64,000 nt of DNA from Erpetoichthys calabaricus (GCF_900747795.2 NC_041395.2:164749191-164813190), one strand, 5' to 3'. Shown: positions 1-12,040, counted from the first letter of the stretch. The notes: generated from the sequence alone by a model not told the origin. Numbers and translations: made by a program.

Positions 1-1250
1 GAAGCAGCAAAGCATCTAACGATAAAACATGTTACTGCATAAAGAAAAGGACTTGTTGGCAGGTGTAAGTGCCTGCAATATGCTCTTCTGCCTGCCAGTC
101 AAAATGGGTCCCTGCAATAAGCTAAGTCCAATAAAATAAGGGCTTTTCTGTTGCAGTGTGTGCAAGTTTGAAAAACAAAGCAATGGTGAGGGAGGTTGGG
201 GTATTGTGTGATACAAGCTGCTGTGAATATCATATTGCAAAGATATGTTAGCCTACTTAACTTGCATTAATAAAATACTCACATTTTGTCTGTGACTAAA
301 TCACTTCACTAGCCAGTAATTAGCATTACTGGACATTTTGTTTTTATATTTTTTATTAGCAGGTGAATTGAGCTTCCAAATGACTATGAGAAAGTCAGTG
401 CTAAATGACTAAGTTATGGTATTGTATTACCTCATCTGGTTTAGTGTTGTGTTTTGTTTGTTTGAGTCATGCCATTTTAAGAATTCACAGTTTACAATGT
501 TTATATTACGATGTTTCCCAAGTTGTGTACACCAATGATTAAACAAATATATTTAGTTAAATAAAACAACTACACTAAAAGATTAGCTAATGTCTATACA
601 ATGCTTATAATTAGTTATATTACCTTTCCATCAAGCATTTATTCATATCTTTAAACATAGTATGTGGTAGCATTTGGGATATGGCTTTTCTTTGAGTGCC
701 TTCGTAGATATATCCTAATTTTACTACAGGTTCTATTAATTGCTAGATTTGTTTTGTAATTCTGTTTCCAGAACTGGCTGATTAGTTTTTCAGAACTGTT
801 TTACTTGAGCTGTTAAAACACTATATAAATATTGTATTTTACTCTTTATTTGCTGTAATTTGCTGTTTATAGACAATCCATATATATTAATGTCATTGGA
901 CTGAAGAAATGGATTTATTTGTATTTAGAAAAAAAGCAATAAATTAAATATATGGTTGTCCTCTGTGCTCTATTCTGTGACTCTCTGACCAGAGTCAGAA
1001 AGGGCAAGTACTATATACGCAGATACATAATTTGGAACCATTACATGTTTTGTAAATTATAAAAATAATGTGTACAATATACACACCTACATACATTACA
1101 ATCTGTGAGTTGTGAAGTAATGAATTATGAGCCTTATCTTTCCTTTAATAAAACATTCAAATGAAGAGAGGGACAGAGAGCAGTGTTTACTGATTGTACC
1201 TATAAGAAGACCAAGGCAGAGTGGATAAAAAAAAGGGCAAGAAGGGCAAG
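1..1250. other. AT-rich intergenic DNA, nothing recognised
   Basis: I see no coding exon, RNA gene or recognisable repeat here. Open frames are short and interrupted, and base composition is uniformly AT-rich. The 5' part of the neighbouring L1 may begin inside its right end. Confidence 0.5.
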
Positions 1251-1371
1251 GGTGAGATTGCCTGCATACATTAAGTGTGTTGGTCTCATCCATTGTGAGA
1301 GATGAACATCTAGGATGGAGCTCCACTGGCTGCAGAAATCGCCAGTCTCAAGCAAATAATTGGAAATGAAC

Positions 1372-2330
1372 ATGGCTTCTCTATCTCCGACATCCACTAC
1401 TACCAATAGCCTCAGAGAGTCAAAAACATCAACTCCAACTAGACTCGCAACTCCACCTTTGGAGTGCACAGAAGATGGAGACCAACTGTCTGAGCTGATG
1501 GTAATGAATACCACACTCTTTGAGAGAATATAAATGATATAGTAACATAAAGAACGATATAAAAAGGATATACACCAAAGAAATGAGAAGCTGCTTCAGG
1601 ATATATAAAAACCAGGAGGTATGTTTAAGCAATACCTTTGCTGTAACCTTTAAAACCATTCTCACAAGAACTGATGAAAAAATTGAGAATAAAATTAAGT
1701 GTACTTGGTGCTCATTTTGAATAAGTTAACATTTACAACTCATATTGAAGTAGCAGAACAATTGACTTCCACCTTTGACAAAAACGCAACTGCTGTAGAA
1801 TCCAAATGCAAAGTTCTCAGTGGTAAACTAGTTATGCTGGAAGATACATATACATGGAACAACATCAGAATTGAAGGTCTCTCTGAAAACCTTGAATGTG
1901 TATACCCAGTGAAATTCATAGCTGAACTATTCTCTAAAATAACTTGAGGACTTCAAATCAGACACCAAAATCTCAGTAGCTTACCGCATATGTAGATTGA
2001 ATGCCTCAAAACTGAGAATCCCAATTGTCCATTTCGACAAACTGCAGGTTAAAGAAAATTTGATGTTAATTCTCAGACACAAAGAGATTACATTTGAAAA
2101 TAACTGCATTTGTATTTTCCCATATTTCTCTCCTTCAACAACTCCCAAATAAGCTGCATTCTATAGCATTATACAGCACTTACGCAAAGCTGAAATCAGA
2201 TACAGAATCTTGTTTCCTGCCGATTTGAAAGTGATTTTTGATAACCAATTTTACATCTTTAATTCTCATAAAGAAGCAGAAAAGAACTAAAAAGACTGAT
2301 CCCAACATCATTTAAAACATGAACATGAGT
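1372..2330 (+). pseudogene. L1 ORF1p-like RNA-binding protein, decayed
   Basis: The likely start is the ATG at 1372 (MASLSPTSTTTNSLRES). The head is low-complexity and Ser/Thr-rich, as in fish L1 ORF1. A coiled-coil-like part near 1699-1860 ends in LEDTYTWNNIRIEGLSE, the conserved L1 ORF1 motif usually seen as LEdrsRRnNvRI.GlpE. Further on come RICRLNAS and a C-terminal part including FDKLQVKENLMLILRHK and LRKAEIRYRILFPADL, matching the family C-terminal domain. Frames change and stops are present, so no functional product is expected. In intact L1s this protein coats the element RNA as a trimer. Confidence 0.6.
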
Positions 2331-2969
2331 CAGATCATGTCCAGGTAATGCAAAGAAGATTCTGCTTGCAACTTGGTCTATTTGTAAAAAAATGTTTGCC
2401 GTAATTATACATTCTCTTTCCTTTTTGGCTACTTTTATTTTTTCTTTTTCTGTCAAATTACTATATTCCTTCTATTAAATAAATATATGTATATTTTGGT
2501 AACCTTTAAGTAACTAGTAAATTACAGTATTATTAGACTCCCCCATACCAGCCCCCCCCGAGGGCACTGTTTAACATTATACTCTAGGTGTATTCTATCT
2601 GGACTGTACTATCATAAGTTATCTCAATTTTAATCCTTACTACCCTGCTGCTGGGGATTTGTTCTGATCTGGATGTGCCCTGTCTCTTGGAATGATTGAT
2701 GGCTTGGAGGGGAGCGAAAAGAAAGAGAGCATTCATGCTTTTTACTCCAACAACTGTAAGTGCCAACATAATAATAGGCTCCTTAGCCAGAATATCTGGC
2801 AATAATAGGAAATCAAATGGTTAAAGCTATTGAATTGAACAACATATTACCTTTACTTAAGTTTACAAAATGTCCTCAAACATTCATAAGCAGTGTCTCT
2901 CTGACCAAAGACTGAACTTTGTGAGCTAGAATGCCAAAGGTCTCAATCACGATCTAGAGGAAAAAAGTA

Positions 2970-3295
2970 CAGTGGAACCTCGAGATACGAGCACCTCTGT
3001 ATACGAGAAATTCAAAATACGAGGAAAGTATGAGCGAAAAATTCAGCTCTAAATACGAGCATTGGTTCGCGTAACGAGCCACGAGCCAGGCTGTGGGTAT
3101 AGCTCGCGGCTTAGCAAGGGGGCGTGGTAGCAGTTGCGAGCCGCGATCTGCGGTGTCTGCGTTTCTCACTTAAGTGCACAGGTGGGAAACTGCCCACATC
3201 CATGATTATTCCTGTGGCTGATGGGCTGCAGCTGCCATGTCCTCCCCGCATATATAGAGAAGCGCGAGCCGGTTAAAGGGGAGAAAAAGTAAAAG

Positions 3296-3338
<43 letters not shown>

Positions 3339-3908
3339 GAGTAGGTTAGGCTGGCTCGCGCAGGCTCGCGTGTAGCTGAACAGGCGAGCCAAACAGCTGA
3401 AGCAGGACGGTGTAGAGAAGGTCAGCTGCATTAAGAGTGTCTCGCCTGTTGCAGAGCCCGCATGGGAGAAGCAGGTGAGACGCTAACAGAGAAGAAGCAC
3501 CGGGGATTGTCATCTGTTTTTAAACACTGCTTCTTGTTGACGTTTTAACCTCGTGTTAAAGGATTGTTATTCTTGTGTATTTTAAACCTCCACTTCACAA
3601 CTGTTTTAAGGATTATTTATTTAAAGATTTATTGAATGCTCTACTGCACTTTGGACACCTGTTTTGATTCTTTTAATAATCAGTTATATTATTTACCAGT
3701 GTTATTTATTAAAGGTAGACTACAGTATATATAATTTATCAGTGTTATTTGTTAGGAAAATTGATTTTTATGTTAATATATTTGGGGTGCAGAACGGATT
3801 AACTGGATTTCCATTATTTTCAATGGGGAAGTTTGTTCTAGATACGAGAAATTCGCTATACAAGCTCAGTTCTGGAACGAATTAAACTCGTATCTAGAGG
3901 TTCCACTG
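2970..3908. mobile_element. pogo/Tigger-like non-autonomous DNA transposon (MITE)
   Basis: The ends are inverted repeats: CAGTGGAACCTCGAGATACG at 2970 and its near-complement ending TCTAGAGGTTCCACTG at 3908. TA dinucleotides flank both sides (2968-2969 and 3909-3910), the target duplication of Tc1/mariner/pogo elements. It is about 939 bp with no transposase. Inside are a (GA)n tract with a G run (about 3297-3342) and a GC-richer, TATA-bearing part near 3250. It interrupts the L1 ORF2 start, so it is younger than that LINE. Confidence 0.8.
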
Positions 3909-4000
3909 TACTTTCTCACCTAAAAGGCTCAAATGCCAAGATAGTATTTTTACAGGAGACTTGCATAATAAGGACCAGTTTTGGTTGCCAGTCACACACG

Positions 4001-6100
4001 TCCCAGCAAGAATCTTGTAGAAGGCAGGAACAATCTCTGGATGGTGCGCCAGCTCATCGCTACCACTGTGCCACCGCGCCCCCATGTTTAATACATGCTT
4101 TAAATCATTTCATCATAAAAATGATACAGTATCATTCTTTTCTCTGTACCTTAATATGCTGCTATATGACAGACGGTGGGCTATGACTTGCCTTTTCATG
4201 GCGACTTTGATTGTTTCAATTTCAGGAACCGTGAGACTTTCTGAACTTGAACTTTCGAGTGTCTCCTCTACTCTGTATCAATCCATCAACTTCCTTTTGC
4301 TGTTTATAACACTGCTTAAGCCAACAAATAGTTCATTTTTCCTTGCCTCTACTTTGCATTCACTGAAATTCTTCTTTTCATGTGCTTTTCTCATTGTCTT
4401 TTAACCAAATACTGAATGGGGAAGGTGATATTTATATTGATTAGTATATTAAAATATGCAAAATTCAGGGAGGAGTTGGGGTGGGATGGTAGGCATGTGC
4501 ACATGCGTTACTTTTCATGCTGACCGGGATTTATGGAGCTCAAGTGTGTGGAAGTTGGCTTACGCATGGTTTTGTGCATCTTACTTTTTGTGTGTGTACT
4601 CACATTTCCACTTTTGTCCATACGCCGTGTTTTAGTGTGAGTTCTATGCGCAGCGTTATGCATGAGGCCTCTGGACATTGACAAATATTGATGAATATAC
4701 ACAAGCCTGGTCTGCAATAGAAATAAAATCTTTCTGCATTTCTCTATACACCATGGTTTATGCCCCAGTAAATACAAATCATCGTCAATTTACTAGTAAT
4801 CCAATTGTCCATTAATCACTCAGAATATGGAAACAAATCAGAAAGCACTTTAAGACAGAGAAGCTTTTATCTGTTGCACCTCTCCATGATAATCACCTTT
4901 TTCTACTCTCTCAAACCTAGTCAGTATTTAATGTCATAATCAGACATTTATTAGTTTAAGTAAAACTAAAATGAAATGTACAAAGAGGCCAGTAACCCAG
5001 GACTCAAGTTGGCTTTTATAAAAGCACAAACAGTAGGTTTTAACAAAATGAAACTTTTTTGCCTTTTCACCATTAAGTTAGTTTCTCTTTTCATTTACTA
5101 TATTTGACACAGCTGAGAAAAAGCGTTGCCCATCTACACTAGTAAAAGGTGCTGAAAACTATGTGATCACTGCCTTGGCCATGGTGGGGAAACGAGTTGC
5201 ACTGCTTTTCTAATACGGAATGGCGCAGTTATTTCTGGAGATAGAGGGCTCGCTGAGATAGTTATTCAGCTGAAAAAAGTAAAAAACCAACAACTTTAGA
5301 AACATTTACCTATACAATGATAAAAAAAAATTATTAGATTGACCAGATTTGTGGTAATGACAACCTCCTGTACCAAATACCGCAATTAATAAAAACTTGT
5401 GACGTTGAAAGCTTTGGGCACATAATTATGTAGTTTGGGTCACATAATGGGCACTTTGTATAAAGTGTTATGCGGATGCACTTTAAAGAGCTACAGCACA
5501 AGCTATTCCACAGTGAAACACTTTGTACTGCAAGTGTGCTTTGAAATATTCAGAAAATGCTATATATTTCACAGTGATTTAAAATCTCTTACAGTTTAGA
5601 CACGGGACAAGCCGTACACAAGGTGCAAAACTTGAAGCTGTATTTTAGCATGCAGGCAAACCTATTCCTTCATTTTGTTAAGTGCCTACTAAATTATATT
5701 CTTCTACTATTTTGCACAGTGACTCAACTGTTGAAAATGGAAAAACCCACATGGAAAAACTGTGCCACTGCAACAACTTCTTTGTTGGCAATCTGGCAAG
5801 TACAAATTATAAAAACTTGATGAAAAAGATGAGACAATGCTGTTAACATATTCCTTTTCGTGTAAGCTAATGTTTGCAGAGCAGTTTGCCCAGCGCTCTT
5901 AAGTGAAGCACAGTCCCAGCAGGCCACCTACACTCTGAGTTCCCAGCAAATGCACAACGATATTGATTGGATATTTGGACGTTAAAGTTTATGATTTGTA
6001 GGTTGCAAAAAACAAAAGACTGAAAACCATAACAAGGTTTTTGTTTGTTTTTTTTTTGTTTTTTTAAAATTCGGTACATCTGGTAAATCTAATTATTATG
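4001..6100. other. intergenic DNA with repeat scraps
   Basis: No gene is recognised. Positions 4046-4084 look like a scrap of the tRNA-headed SINE on the minus strand (a CGCTACCACTGTGCCACC-type head). Positions 4500-4780 hold a short stretch rich in GTGTG, ACGCATGG and ATGCGCAGC-type words that looks like a decayed MITE, possibly Harbinger-like, but no clear ends are visible. The rest is AT-rich. Confidence 0.35.
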
Positions 6101-6129
6101 ATTAATACTAATAATTTTATGATTTGGGT

Positions 6130-7512
6130 ATTTTTCCTTGGCATCAGTTGAGTGTGGTTTTGCAGCCACATACAAATTTTCTTCAAGAATTCAATTCAAG
6201 AATTTCTTCAAGAACCATGAAAAAACATTTCTCCGAGTGCAAATCATTTTCTCTTGTGGTTCACTGTTGCTCTTTTCATCTCCTTCACCAGCTGACATCT
6301 TGACCAGTTGTTTCTCAAGTGATTCTTGTGCTTGTTTCTTGGTATCTTGGTCAAAAAAAAAAAAAAAAAAATTGATCTTTGTACCGTGGATCAAGGACGG
6401 TAGAAAGTACAGTGGCTGAGAGAATGCATCACTGAAGCGTTTTGTGTCAGCTTCTAAAAGTATGTTTTTCACTTTCTGAACTCCAGAATCTGTCTTGCCA
6501 GACATTTAAGTGCTTCAACAGATGACTCACATCCACAATTGTAGATGAATGCACGCTTATGTCTTTGGGAACTTGGTCAAATGGTTCAAGTAGAGTAATC
6601 ATGTTTTCTACTAGTCCCCACTGATGCACCGTGAGAGAGGAAGGAAGCTCATATTCAGCACCATACACATCAAGAGTGCGCTTCTGATCGACCAGACTTT
6701 TCAGCAGATAATACGTGCTGTTCCAGCGAGTTGGGACATCTTGCTGAAGTATTCTTATTGGGGCACCTAGGTCTGTTTGTATTTCTCTCGGCCACAAAAT
6801 ACTGAGTCCTTAAAATGAGTAACTATTCATCTCCCAAATGGAACACAGTAGGAGATACTTCCCTGGCTCAACAAACCTTCATTTTCAGCGAGCTGCAAAG
6901 TGCCTAAACTTTTATTGCCACTTTCTTCCAAAGCACTTGCCATATCGAGAGAGTTGTTAAGAAGCACAACATGCACATTACTTTTTGAAATGTTCCAACT
7001 TCACTAACATGGAACTCAAATCTTGTGTGATAAAAGGTGCAGAATGAGAACTGGAGAACTCATTAGTATGCAAAATTAATCTTTCTGCTTCAAAATTTCA
7101 GCCAAACCAGTGTGCCATTAGACTCTACATGCTCATGGGGCTGACCTATGAGCTCCACATATCTGTAGTGAAGATAATGCTGGTGAGATTGTTTCTTAAA
7201 AGCTCATGTATATGTGTAGCAATCACATCATATAATGCAGGCAGTGAGACATCTGCAAAGTATCGCTGGCTTGGAAGAATGTACCAAGGTTCTAAATGGT
7301 GCAGTAGCTGACGAAATCCTCGTCTTCAACTAGGGAAAAAGGTTAAGTCATCAAGTGCGGTCATTTCTCTTATTTTAGAAGTTATGCCTTTAGCTCTGGT
7401 GCTGTCTTGAGAAAATGTCTTCATGTTTTGAAGGATATGATGTGTGAGACTACTGCTAGTGAGCCCGGTAGCGTCTGATTTAACTTTCGTTTTGGTAGCA
7501 TTAACTGCTAGA
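6130..7512 (-). pseudogene. hAT transposase, middle and C-terminal part, decayed
   Basis: Read on the minus strand, the order of motifs matches ZBED-like hAT transposases. First comes a ...YILPSQRYFADVSLPALYD-like piece (near 7290-7220). Next is a SIIFTTDMWSS-like catalytic-region segment (near 7170-7140). Then comes LQQDVPTRWNSTYYLLKSL (near 6745) followed by HQWGLVENMITLLEPFDQV, and last a KNILLEADTKRFSD / EPLY-type segment near 6460-6380. Stops and frame changes are spread throughout, so it is inactive. A poly-A/T run at 6352-6370 may be a later expansion. Confidence 0.7.
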
Positions 7513-7683
7513 AATATTATTTGTCCCCTCCTTTAACCGTCACCTTATCGTGGTGGAGGGGTTTGCGTGTCCCAATGATCCTAGGAGCTCTGTTGTCCGG
7601 GGCTTTATGCCCCTGGTAGGGCCACCCAAGGCAAACTGGTCCTAGGTGAGGGATGAGACAAAGAGCGGTTAAACAAACCTCCT

Positions 7684-10476
7684 ATGAAGAAAAACAATTT
7701 TGGACGGCGTTTTCCCTTGCCCGGACGCGGGTCACCGGGGCCCCACTCTGGAGCCAGGCCTGGAGGTGGGGCTCGATGGCGAGCGCCTGGTGGCCGGGCC
7801 TGCACCCATGGGGCTCGGCCGGGCACAGCCCGAAGAGGCAACGTGGGTCCCCCTTCCCATGGGCTCACCACCTATGGGAGGGGCCAAGGAGGTCGGGTGC
7901 AGTGTGAGTTGGGTGGTGGCCGAAGGCGGGGACCTTGGCGGTCCGATCCTCGGCTACAGAAACTGGCTCTTGGGACGTGGAATGTCACCTCTCTGAAGGG
8001 GAAGGAGCCTGAGCTAGTGCGCGAAGTTGAGAGGTTCCGGCTAGATATAGTCGGACTCACCTCGACACACAGCTTGGACTCTGGAACCAATCTCCTTGAG
8101 AGGGGCTGGACTCTCTACCACTCTGGAGTTGCCCCCGGTGAGAGGCGCCGAGCAGGTGTGGGTATACTTATTGCCCCCCAACTTGGAGCCTGTACATTGG
8201 GGTTTACCCCGGTGGACGAGAGGGTAGCCTCCCTTCGCCTTCGGGTGGGGGGACGGGTCCTAACTGTTGTTTGTGCGTATGCACCGAACAGCAGTTCGGA
8301 GTACCCACCCTTTTTGGAGTCCCTGGAGGGGGTGCTAGAGGGCATACCTTCTGGGGACTCCCTCGTTCTGCTGGGAGACTTCAATGCTCACGTGGGCAAT
8401 GACAGTGAGACCTGGAAGGGCGTGATTGGGAGGAATGGCCCCCCTGATCTGAACCCGAGCGGTGTTTTGTTATTGGACTTCTGTGCTCGTCACGGATTGT
8501 CCATAACGAACACCATGTTCAAGCATAGGGGTGTTCATATGTGCACTTGGCACCAGGACACCCTAGGCCTCAGTTCGATGATCGACTTTGTGGTCGTGTC
8601 GTCGGACTTGCGGCCACATGTCTTGGACACTCGGGTGAAGAGAGGGGCGGAGCTGTCAACTGATCACCACCTGGTGGTGAGTTGGCTTCGATGGTGGGGG
8701 AGGATGCCGGTCAGGCGTGGTAGGCCCAAACGTGTTGTGAGGGTCTGCTGGGAACGTCTGGCAGAGCCCCCTGTCAGAAGTAGCTTCAACTCCCACCTCC
8801 GGCAGAACTTCGACCACATCCCGAGGGAGGTGGGGGACATTGAGTCCGAATGGGCCATGTTCCGTGCCTCTATTGTTGAGGCAGCTGACCGGAGCTGTGG
8901 CCGTAACGTGGTCGGTGCCTGTCGTGGCGGCAATCCCCGAACCCGCTGGTGGACACCGGCGGTGAAGGATGCCGTCAAGCTGAAGAAGGAGTCCTACAGG
9001 ACCCTTTTGTCCTGTGGGACCCCGGAGGCAGCTGATAGGTACCGGCAGGCCAAGCGGAATGCGGCTTTGGTGGTTGCTGAGGCAAAAACTCGGGCGTGGG
9101 AGGAGTTTGGGGAGGCCATGGAGAATGACTTTCGGACGGCTTCGAGGAGATTCTGGTCCACCATCCGGCGTCTCAGGAAGGGGAAGCAGTGCAGTGTCAA
9201 CACTGTATATGGTGGGGATGGTGCGCTGCTGACCTCGACTCGGGATGTTGTGGATCGGTGGGGGGAATACTTCGAAGACCTCCTCAATCCCATTAACATG
9301 CCTTCCAATGAGGAAGCAGAGCCTGGGGACTCAGAGGTGGGCTCCCCCATCTCTGGAACTGAGGTCACCGAGGTGGTCAAAAAACTCCTTGGTGGTAGGG
9401 CCCCGGGGGTGGATGAGATACGCCCGGAGTTCCTCAAGGCTCTGGATGTTGTAGGACTGTCTTGGCTGACACGCCTCTGCAACATCGCATGGACATCAGG
9501 GACAGTGCCTCTGGATTGGCAGACCGGGGTGGTGGTCCCCCTCTTTAAGAAGGGGGATCGGAGGGTGTGTTCCAACTACAGAGGGATCACACTCCTCAGC
9601 CTCCCTGGAAAAGTCTATTCAGGGGTCCTGGAGAGGAGGGTCCGTCGGATAGTCGAGCCTCGGATTCAGGAGGAACAGTGTGGTTTTCGTCCTGGTCGCG
9701 GAACAGTGGACCAGCTCTATACCCTTAGCAGGGTCCTGGAGGGTGCATGGGAGTTTGCCCAACCAGTCTACATGTGTTTTGTGGACTTAGAAAAGGCATT
9801 CGACCGTGTCCCTCGGGGAATCCTGTGGGGGGTACTCCGAGAGTATGGGGTACCGGCCCCCCTGATAAGGGCTGTTCAGTCCCTGTACGATCTGTGCCAG
9901 AGCTTGGTCCGCATTTCCGGCAGTAAGTCGAACCCGTTTCCAGTGAGAGTTGGACTCCGCCAGGGCTGCCCTTTGTCACCGATTCTGTTCATATCTTTTA
10001 TGGACAGAATTTCTAGGCGCAGCCAGGGTGTTGAGGGGGTCCAGTTTGGTGGGCTCAGGATTGGGTCACTGCTTTTTGCAGATGATGTTGTCCTGTTTGC
10101 TTCATCAGGCCGTGATCTTCAGCTCTCTCTGGATCGGTTCGCAGCCGAGTGTGAAGCGGCTGGGATGAGAATCAGCACCTCCAAATCCGAGACCATGGTC
10201 CTCAGCCGGAAAAGGGTGGAGTGCCCTCTCAGGGTTGGTAGCGAGATCCTGCCCCAAGTGGAGGAGTTCAAGTATCTCGGGGTCTTGTTCACGAGTGAGG
10301 GAAGAATGGAGCGTGAGATCGACAGGCGGATCGGTGCGGCATCCGCAGTAATGCGGGCATTGCATCGGTCTGTCGTGGTGAAAAAGGAGCTGAGCCGCAA
10401 GGCGAAGCTCTCAATTTACCAGTCGATCTATGTTCCTACCCTCACCTATGGTCATGAGCTATGGGTAGTGACCTGA
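7684..10476 (+). CDS. Rex3 endonuclease / reverse transcriptase (main frame)
   Basis: The 930-codon frame encodes an apurinic-type endonuclease followed by a reverse transcriptase, the usual RTE plan. The first 90 residues are Gly/Arg/Pro-rich and may not all be translated. The endonuclease starts near residue 92 ([13 protein letters not shown]) and includes [10 protein letters not shown] (about 229-238) and [10 protein letters not shown] (about 325). The reverse transcriptase shows [12 protein letters not shown] (about 699), [10 protein letters not shown] (about 758) and the catalytic FADDVVLF (about 798). The frame ends at 10476 after ELWVVT. One extra base there shifts the frame, and the last domain continues at 10508. 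Endonuclease nicking of host DNA primes copying of the element RNA. Confidence 0.9.
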   Translation: MKKNNFGRRFPLPGRGSPGPHSGARPGGGARWRAPGGRACTHGARPGTARRGNVGPPSHGLTTYGRGQGGRVQCELGGGRRRGPWRSDPRLQKLALGTWNVTSLKGKEPELVREVERFRLDIVGLTSTHSLDSGTNLLERGWTLYHSGVAPGERRRAGVGILIAPQLGACTLGFTPVDERVASLRLRVGGRVLTVVCAYAPNSSSEYPPFLESLEGVLEGIPSGDSLVLLGDFNAHVGNDSETWKGVIGRNGPPDLNPSGVLLLDFCARHGLSITNTMFKHRGVHMCTWHQDTLGLSSMIDFVVVSSDLRPHVLDTRVKRGAELSTDHHLVVSWLRWWGRMPVRRGRPKRVVRVCWERLAEPPVRSSFNSHLRQNFDHIPREVGDIESEWAMFRASIVEAADRSCGRNVVGACRGGNPRTRWWTPAVKDAVKLKKESYRTLLSCGTPEAADRYRQAKRNAALVVAEAKTRAWEEFGEAMENDFRTASRRFWSTIRRLRKGKQCSVNTVYGGDGALLTSTRDVVDRWGEYFEDLLNPINMPSNEEAEPGDSEVGSPISGTEVTEVVKKLLGGRAPGVDEIRPEFLKALDVVGLSWLTRLCNIAWTSGTVPLDWQTGVVVPLFKKGDRRVCSNYRGITLLSLPGKVYSGVLERRVRRIVEPRIQEEQCGFRPGRGTVDQLYTLSRVLEGAWEFAQPVYMCFVDLEKAFDRVPRGILWGVLREYGVPAPLIRAVQSLYDLCQSLVRISGSKSNPFPVRVGLRQGCPLSPILFISFMDRISRRSQGVEGVQFGGLRIGSLLFADDVVLFASSGRDLQLSLDRFAAECEAAGMRISTSKSETMVLSRKRVECPLRVGSEILPQVEEFKYLGVLFTSEGRMEREIDRRIGAASAVMRALHRSVVVKKELSRKAKLSIYQSIYVPTLTYGHELWVVT

Positions 10477-10507
10477 AAGAACGAGATCGCGAATACAAGA
10501 GGCTGAA

Positions 10508-10864
10508 ATGAGTTTCCTCCGCAGGGTGTCTGGGCTTTCCCTTAAAGATAGGATGAGAAGCTCAGTCATCCGGGAGGGGCTCAGAGTAGAGCCGCTGCTC
10601 CTCCGCATCGAGAGGAGTCAGATGAGGTGGCTCGGGCATCTGATCAGGATGCCTCCTGGACGCCTCCCTGGTGAGGTGTTCCGGGCACGTCCAACCGGGA
10701 GGAGGCCCCGGGGAAGACCCAGGACACGCTGGAGGGACTATGTCTCTCGACTGGCCTGGGAACGCCTTGGGATTCTCCTGGAAGAGCTAGAAGAAGTGGC
10801 CGGGGAGAGGGAAGTCTGGGCATCTCTGCTCAAGCTGCTGCCCCCGCGACCCGACCTCGGATAA
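10508..10864 (+). pseudogene. Rex3 C-terminal domain, out of frame with main ORF
   Basis: The 118 codons begin MSFLRRVSGLSLKDR and contain RWLGHLIRMPPGRLPG and RRPRGRPRTRWRDYVSRLA, the conserved basic tail of RTE-type proteins. It directly continues the main frame, from which it is separated by a single-base shift around 10474. It ends in a stop just before the AGCGGG...(GGAT)n tail. In an active copy both parts would form one polypeptide of roughly 1,060 residues. Confidence 0.8.
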
Positions 10865-10911
10865 GCGGGAGACAATGGATGGATGGATGGATGGATGAAT
10901 ATTATTTGTTA

Positions 10912-11066
10912 GCTGGTTCTTCATAACGGTAATTTGAGTTTGTGGTATGGAATGATTTAATTCTGCAGCCTCCTCGCATTACCTTATTTCTGCAGGTAGA
11001 ACATACAGCAACTCTGTTGTCTTCCTTTCTCACAGAAAAATATGACCACACGGCTGACATTCTGCT
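10912..11066 (-). pseudogene. hAT transposase BED zinc finger, decayed
   Basis: On the minus strand this reads VAVCSTCRNKVMRGG followed by SFHTTNSNYR, the C-x2-C and first histidine of a BED finger as found at the N-terminus of ZBED-type hAT transposases. It lies on the far side of the Rex3 LINE from the rest of the transposase, which fixes the order of insertion. BED fingers bind the element's own DNA ends. Confidence 0.6.
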
Positions 11067-11489
11067 TTACTAATGAATGATACCTGCCCAACACATAACC
11101 TGTGTAGGGCTCCTGTCAGCAAAACCAGGAAACCCCGTGTTTTTTGTTTTGGTGTGAGCGCAAGAGGGTGTGCTTGCATTACATGTTTTTCTGCAGCTTA
11201 ATGCCTGTCTCACCAAACAAAGAAAAAAATTATACATTTTTTTAGGGAATTGACAAGGATGGCAAGCCAGAATTAACCAGCAGAATTGGTTAAAACATAC
11301 ATATGCGCTAATTCTGATGTTGTCCTTTTTAATGAACAACGATAGATAACAATACGGTTCCTGAAATAGCGTCCACCTCTAGCGCAAAGCATTCAATCAT
11401 TCAAATTAAAATCTTTTATCGAGCACATTTATCTCGTTTAAAATTGTCCAAAATGTATCCAGGGTAAGATTCAACCTGTGAAAATTACA

Positions 11490-12040
11490 ATCTAGCCCCA
11501 GCCTCAATGGGCCACATGTTAAATTAACATCATTCTGGAAAACAAATCTTTAAATGCATTTCATACCAGCCTTGGTGTCACAATCACTCCTAACTCATTA
11601 ACAGCTGTGTTTGATGTACTCCAAGATGGGCTTAAAATGGAGAAGGAAAAACGGATTGTAATTCCTTATACCATACTACCAGGATACAGACTTCTCTTGC
11701 TCAACTGGAAGATTCCAAGCCCACCAGCTATAAGTTAGTGGGTAACTGATGTTCTATACTATTTGAAATTGGAAAAAAATAAATTCTCACTTAGAGGATA
11801 TATTCAAAACTTTTTTAAAATATGGAAAGATCTATTTAATCAAATCTTAGAATAGACATTTATATTGGAGAAGAGGACATTCTATTTTCTTTGTTGTTTT
11901 TAAAGATTTGCTCAAGCTGTTGGGTTTCTTCTGTTTCTCTCGGGCGGGGGTTTAATTCTGGTTTGTTAAGTTTGACAATAGGAATGTTGTTTTTTGTTTT
12001 TTTTTTCCAAATAAAATCAATAAAATAAAGAAAAAAGGTG
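11490..12040 (+). mobile_element. L1 LINE 3' end fragment
   Basis: The + strand reads RLLLLNWKIPSPPA, then WVTDVLYYLKLEK and FSLRGYIQNFFKIWKDLF, the typical C-terminus of fish L1 ORF2. An AT-rich 3' end with AATAAAATCAATAAAATAAA at about 12009 follows. The 5' part is missing, as in a truncated insertion. Several stops make it old. Confidence 0.65.

Larger units (their letters stand above)
1250..4000 (+). mobile_element. L1-type LINE remnant (ORF1 plus start of ORF2)
   Basis: The stretch reads as a decayed L1-group LINE. An ORF1-like part (1372-2330) is followed by a spacer. Near 2910 comes text resembling the start of the ORF2 endonuclease: NAKGLNHDLE before the inserted MITE and SHLKRLNAKIVFLQET after it, matching the usual fish L1 opening of the form WNvrGLNhp...R..vl.hLk...adIvfLQET. 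It is broken by several stops and cut by a MITE at 2970-3908. The reverse transcriptase part is missing here. Boundaries are approximate. Confidence 0.65.
7525..10897 (+). mobile_element. Rex3 LINE (RTE clade), nearly full length
   Basis: A 3373-bp non-LTR retrotransposon is flanked by a perfect 12-bp target duplication, AATATTATTTGT, at 7513-7524 and 10898-10909. It contains a structured 5' leader (7525-7683), one long endonuclease-reverse transcriptase frame, and a (GGAT)n tail at about 10876-10897. I recognise the two standard fish Rex3 primer sites, TGGCAGACNGGGGTGGTGGT at 9517-9536 and the complement of the other at 9961-9981. Its GC content is far above that of its surroundings. The perfect duplication and long open frame mark it as recent. 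Confidence 0.92.
6100..11470 (-). mobile_element. hAT (BED-finger/ZBED-type) transposon, split by Rex3
   Basis: Decayed hAT transposase text runs on the minus strand on both sides of the Rex3 LINE at 7525-10897. The BED-finger end lies at about 11066-10912 and the rest at about 7512-6130. A noncoding 5' part with ATTTATCTCGTTTAAAATTG near 11430 resembles the leader of this hAT group. I could not place clean terminal inverted repeats, so both limits are estimates. Without the LINE the element would be about 2 kb. Confidence 0.65.

Noticed and set aside
4500-4780. Harbinger-like MITE or small minus-strand gene
   Set aside because: Repeat-like wording but no terminal repeats or target duplication; the open frame has no recognisable motif.
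8994-9575. 193-codon minus-strand open frame
   Set aside because: Antisense shadow of the GC-rich Rex3 coding region.
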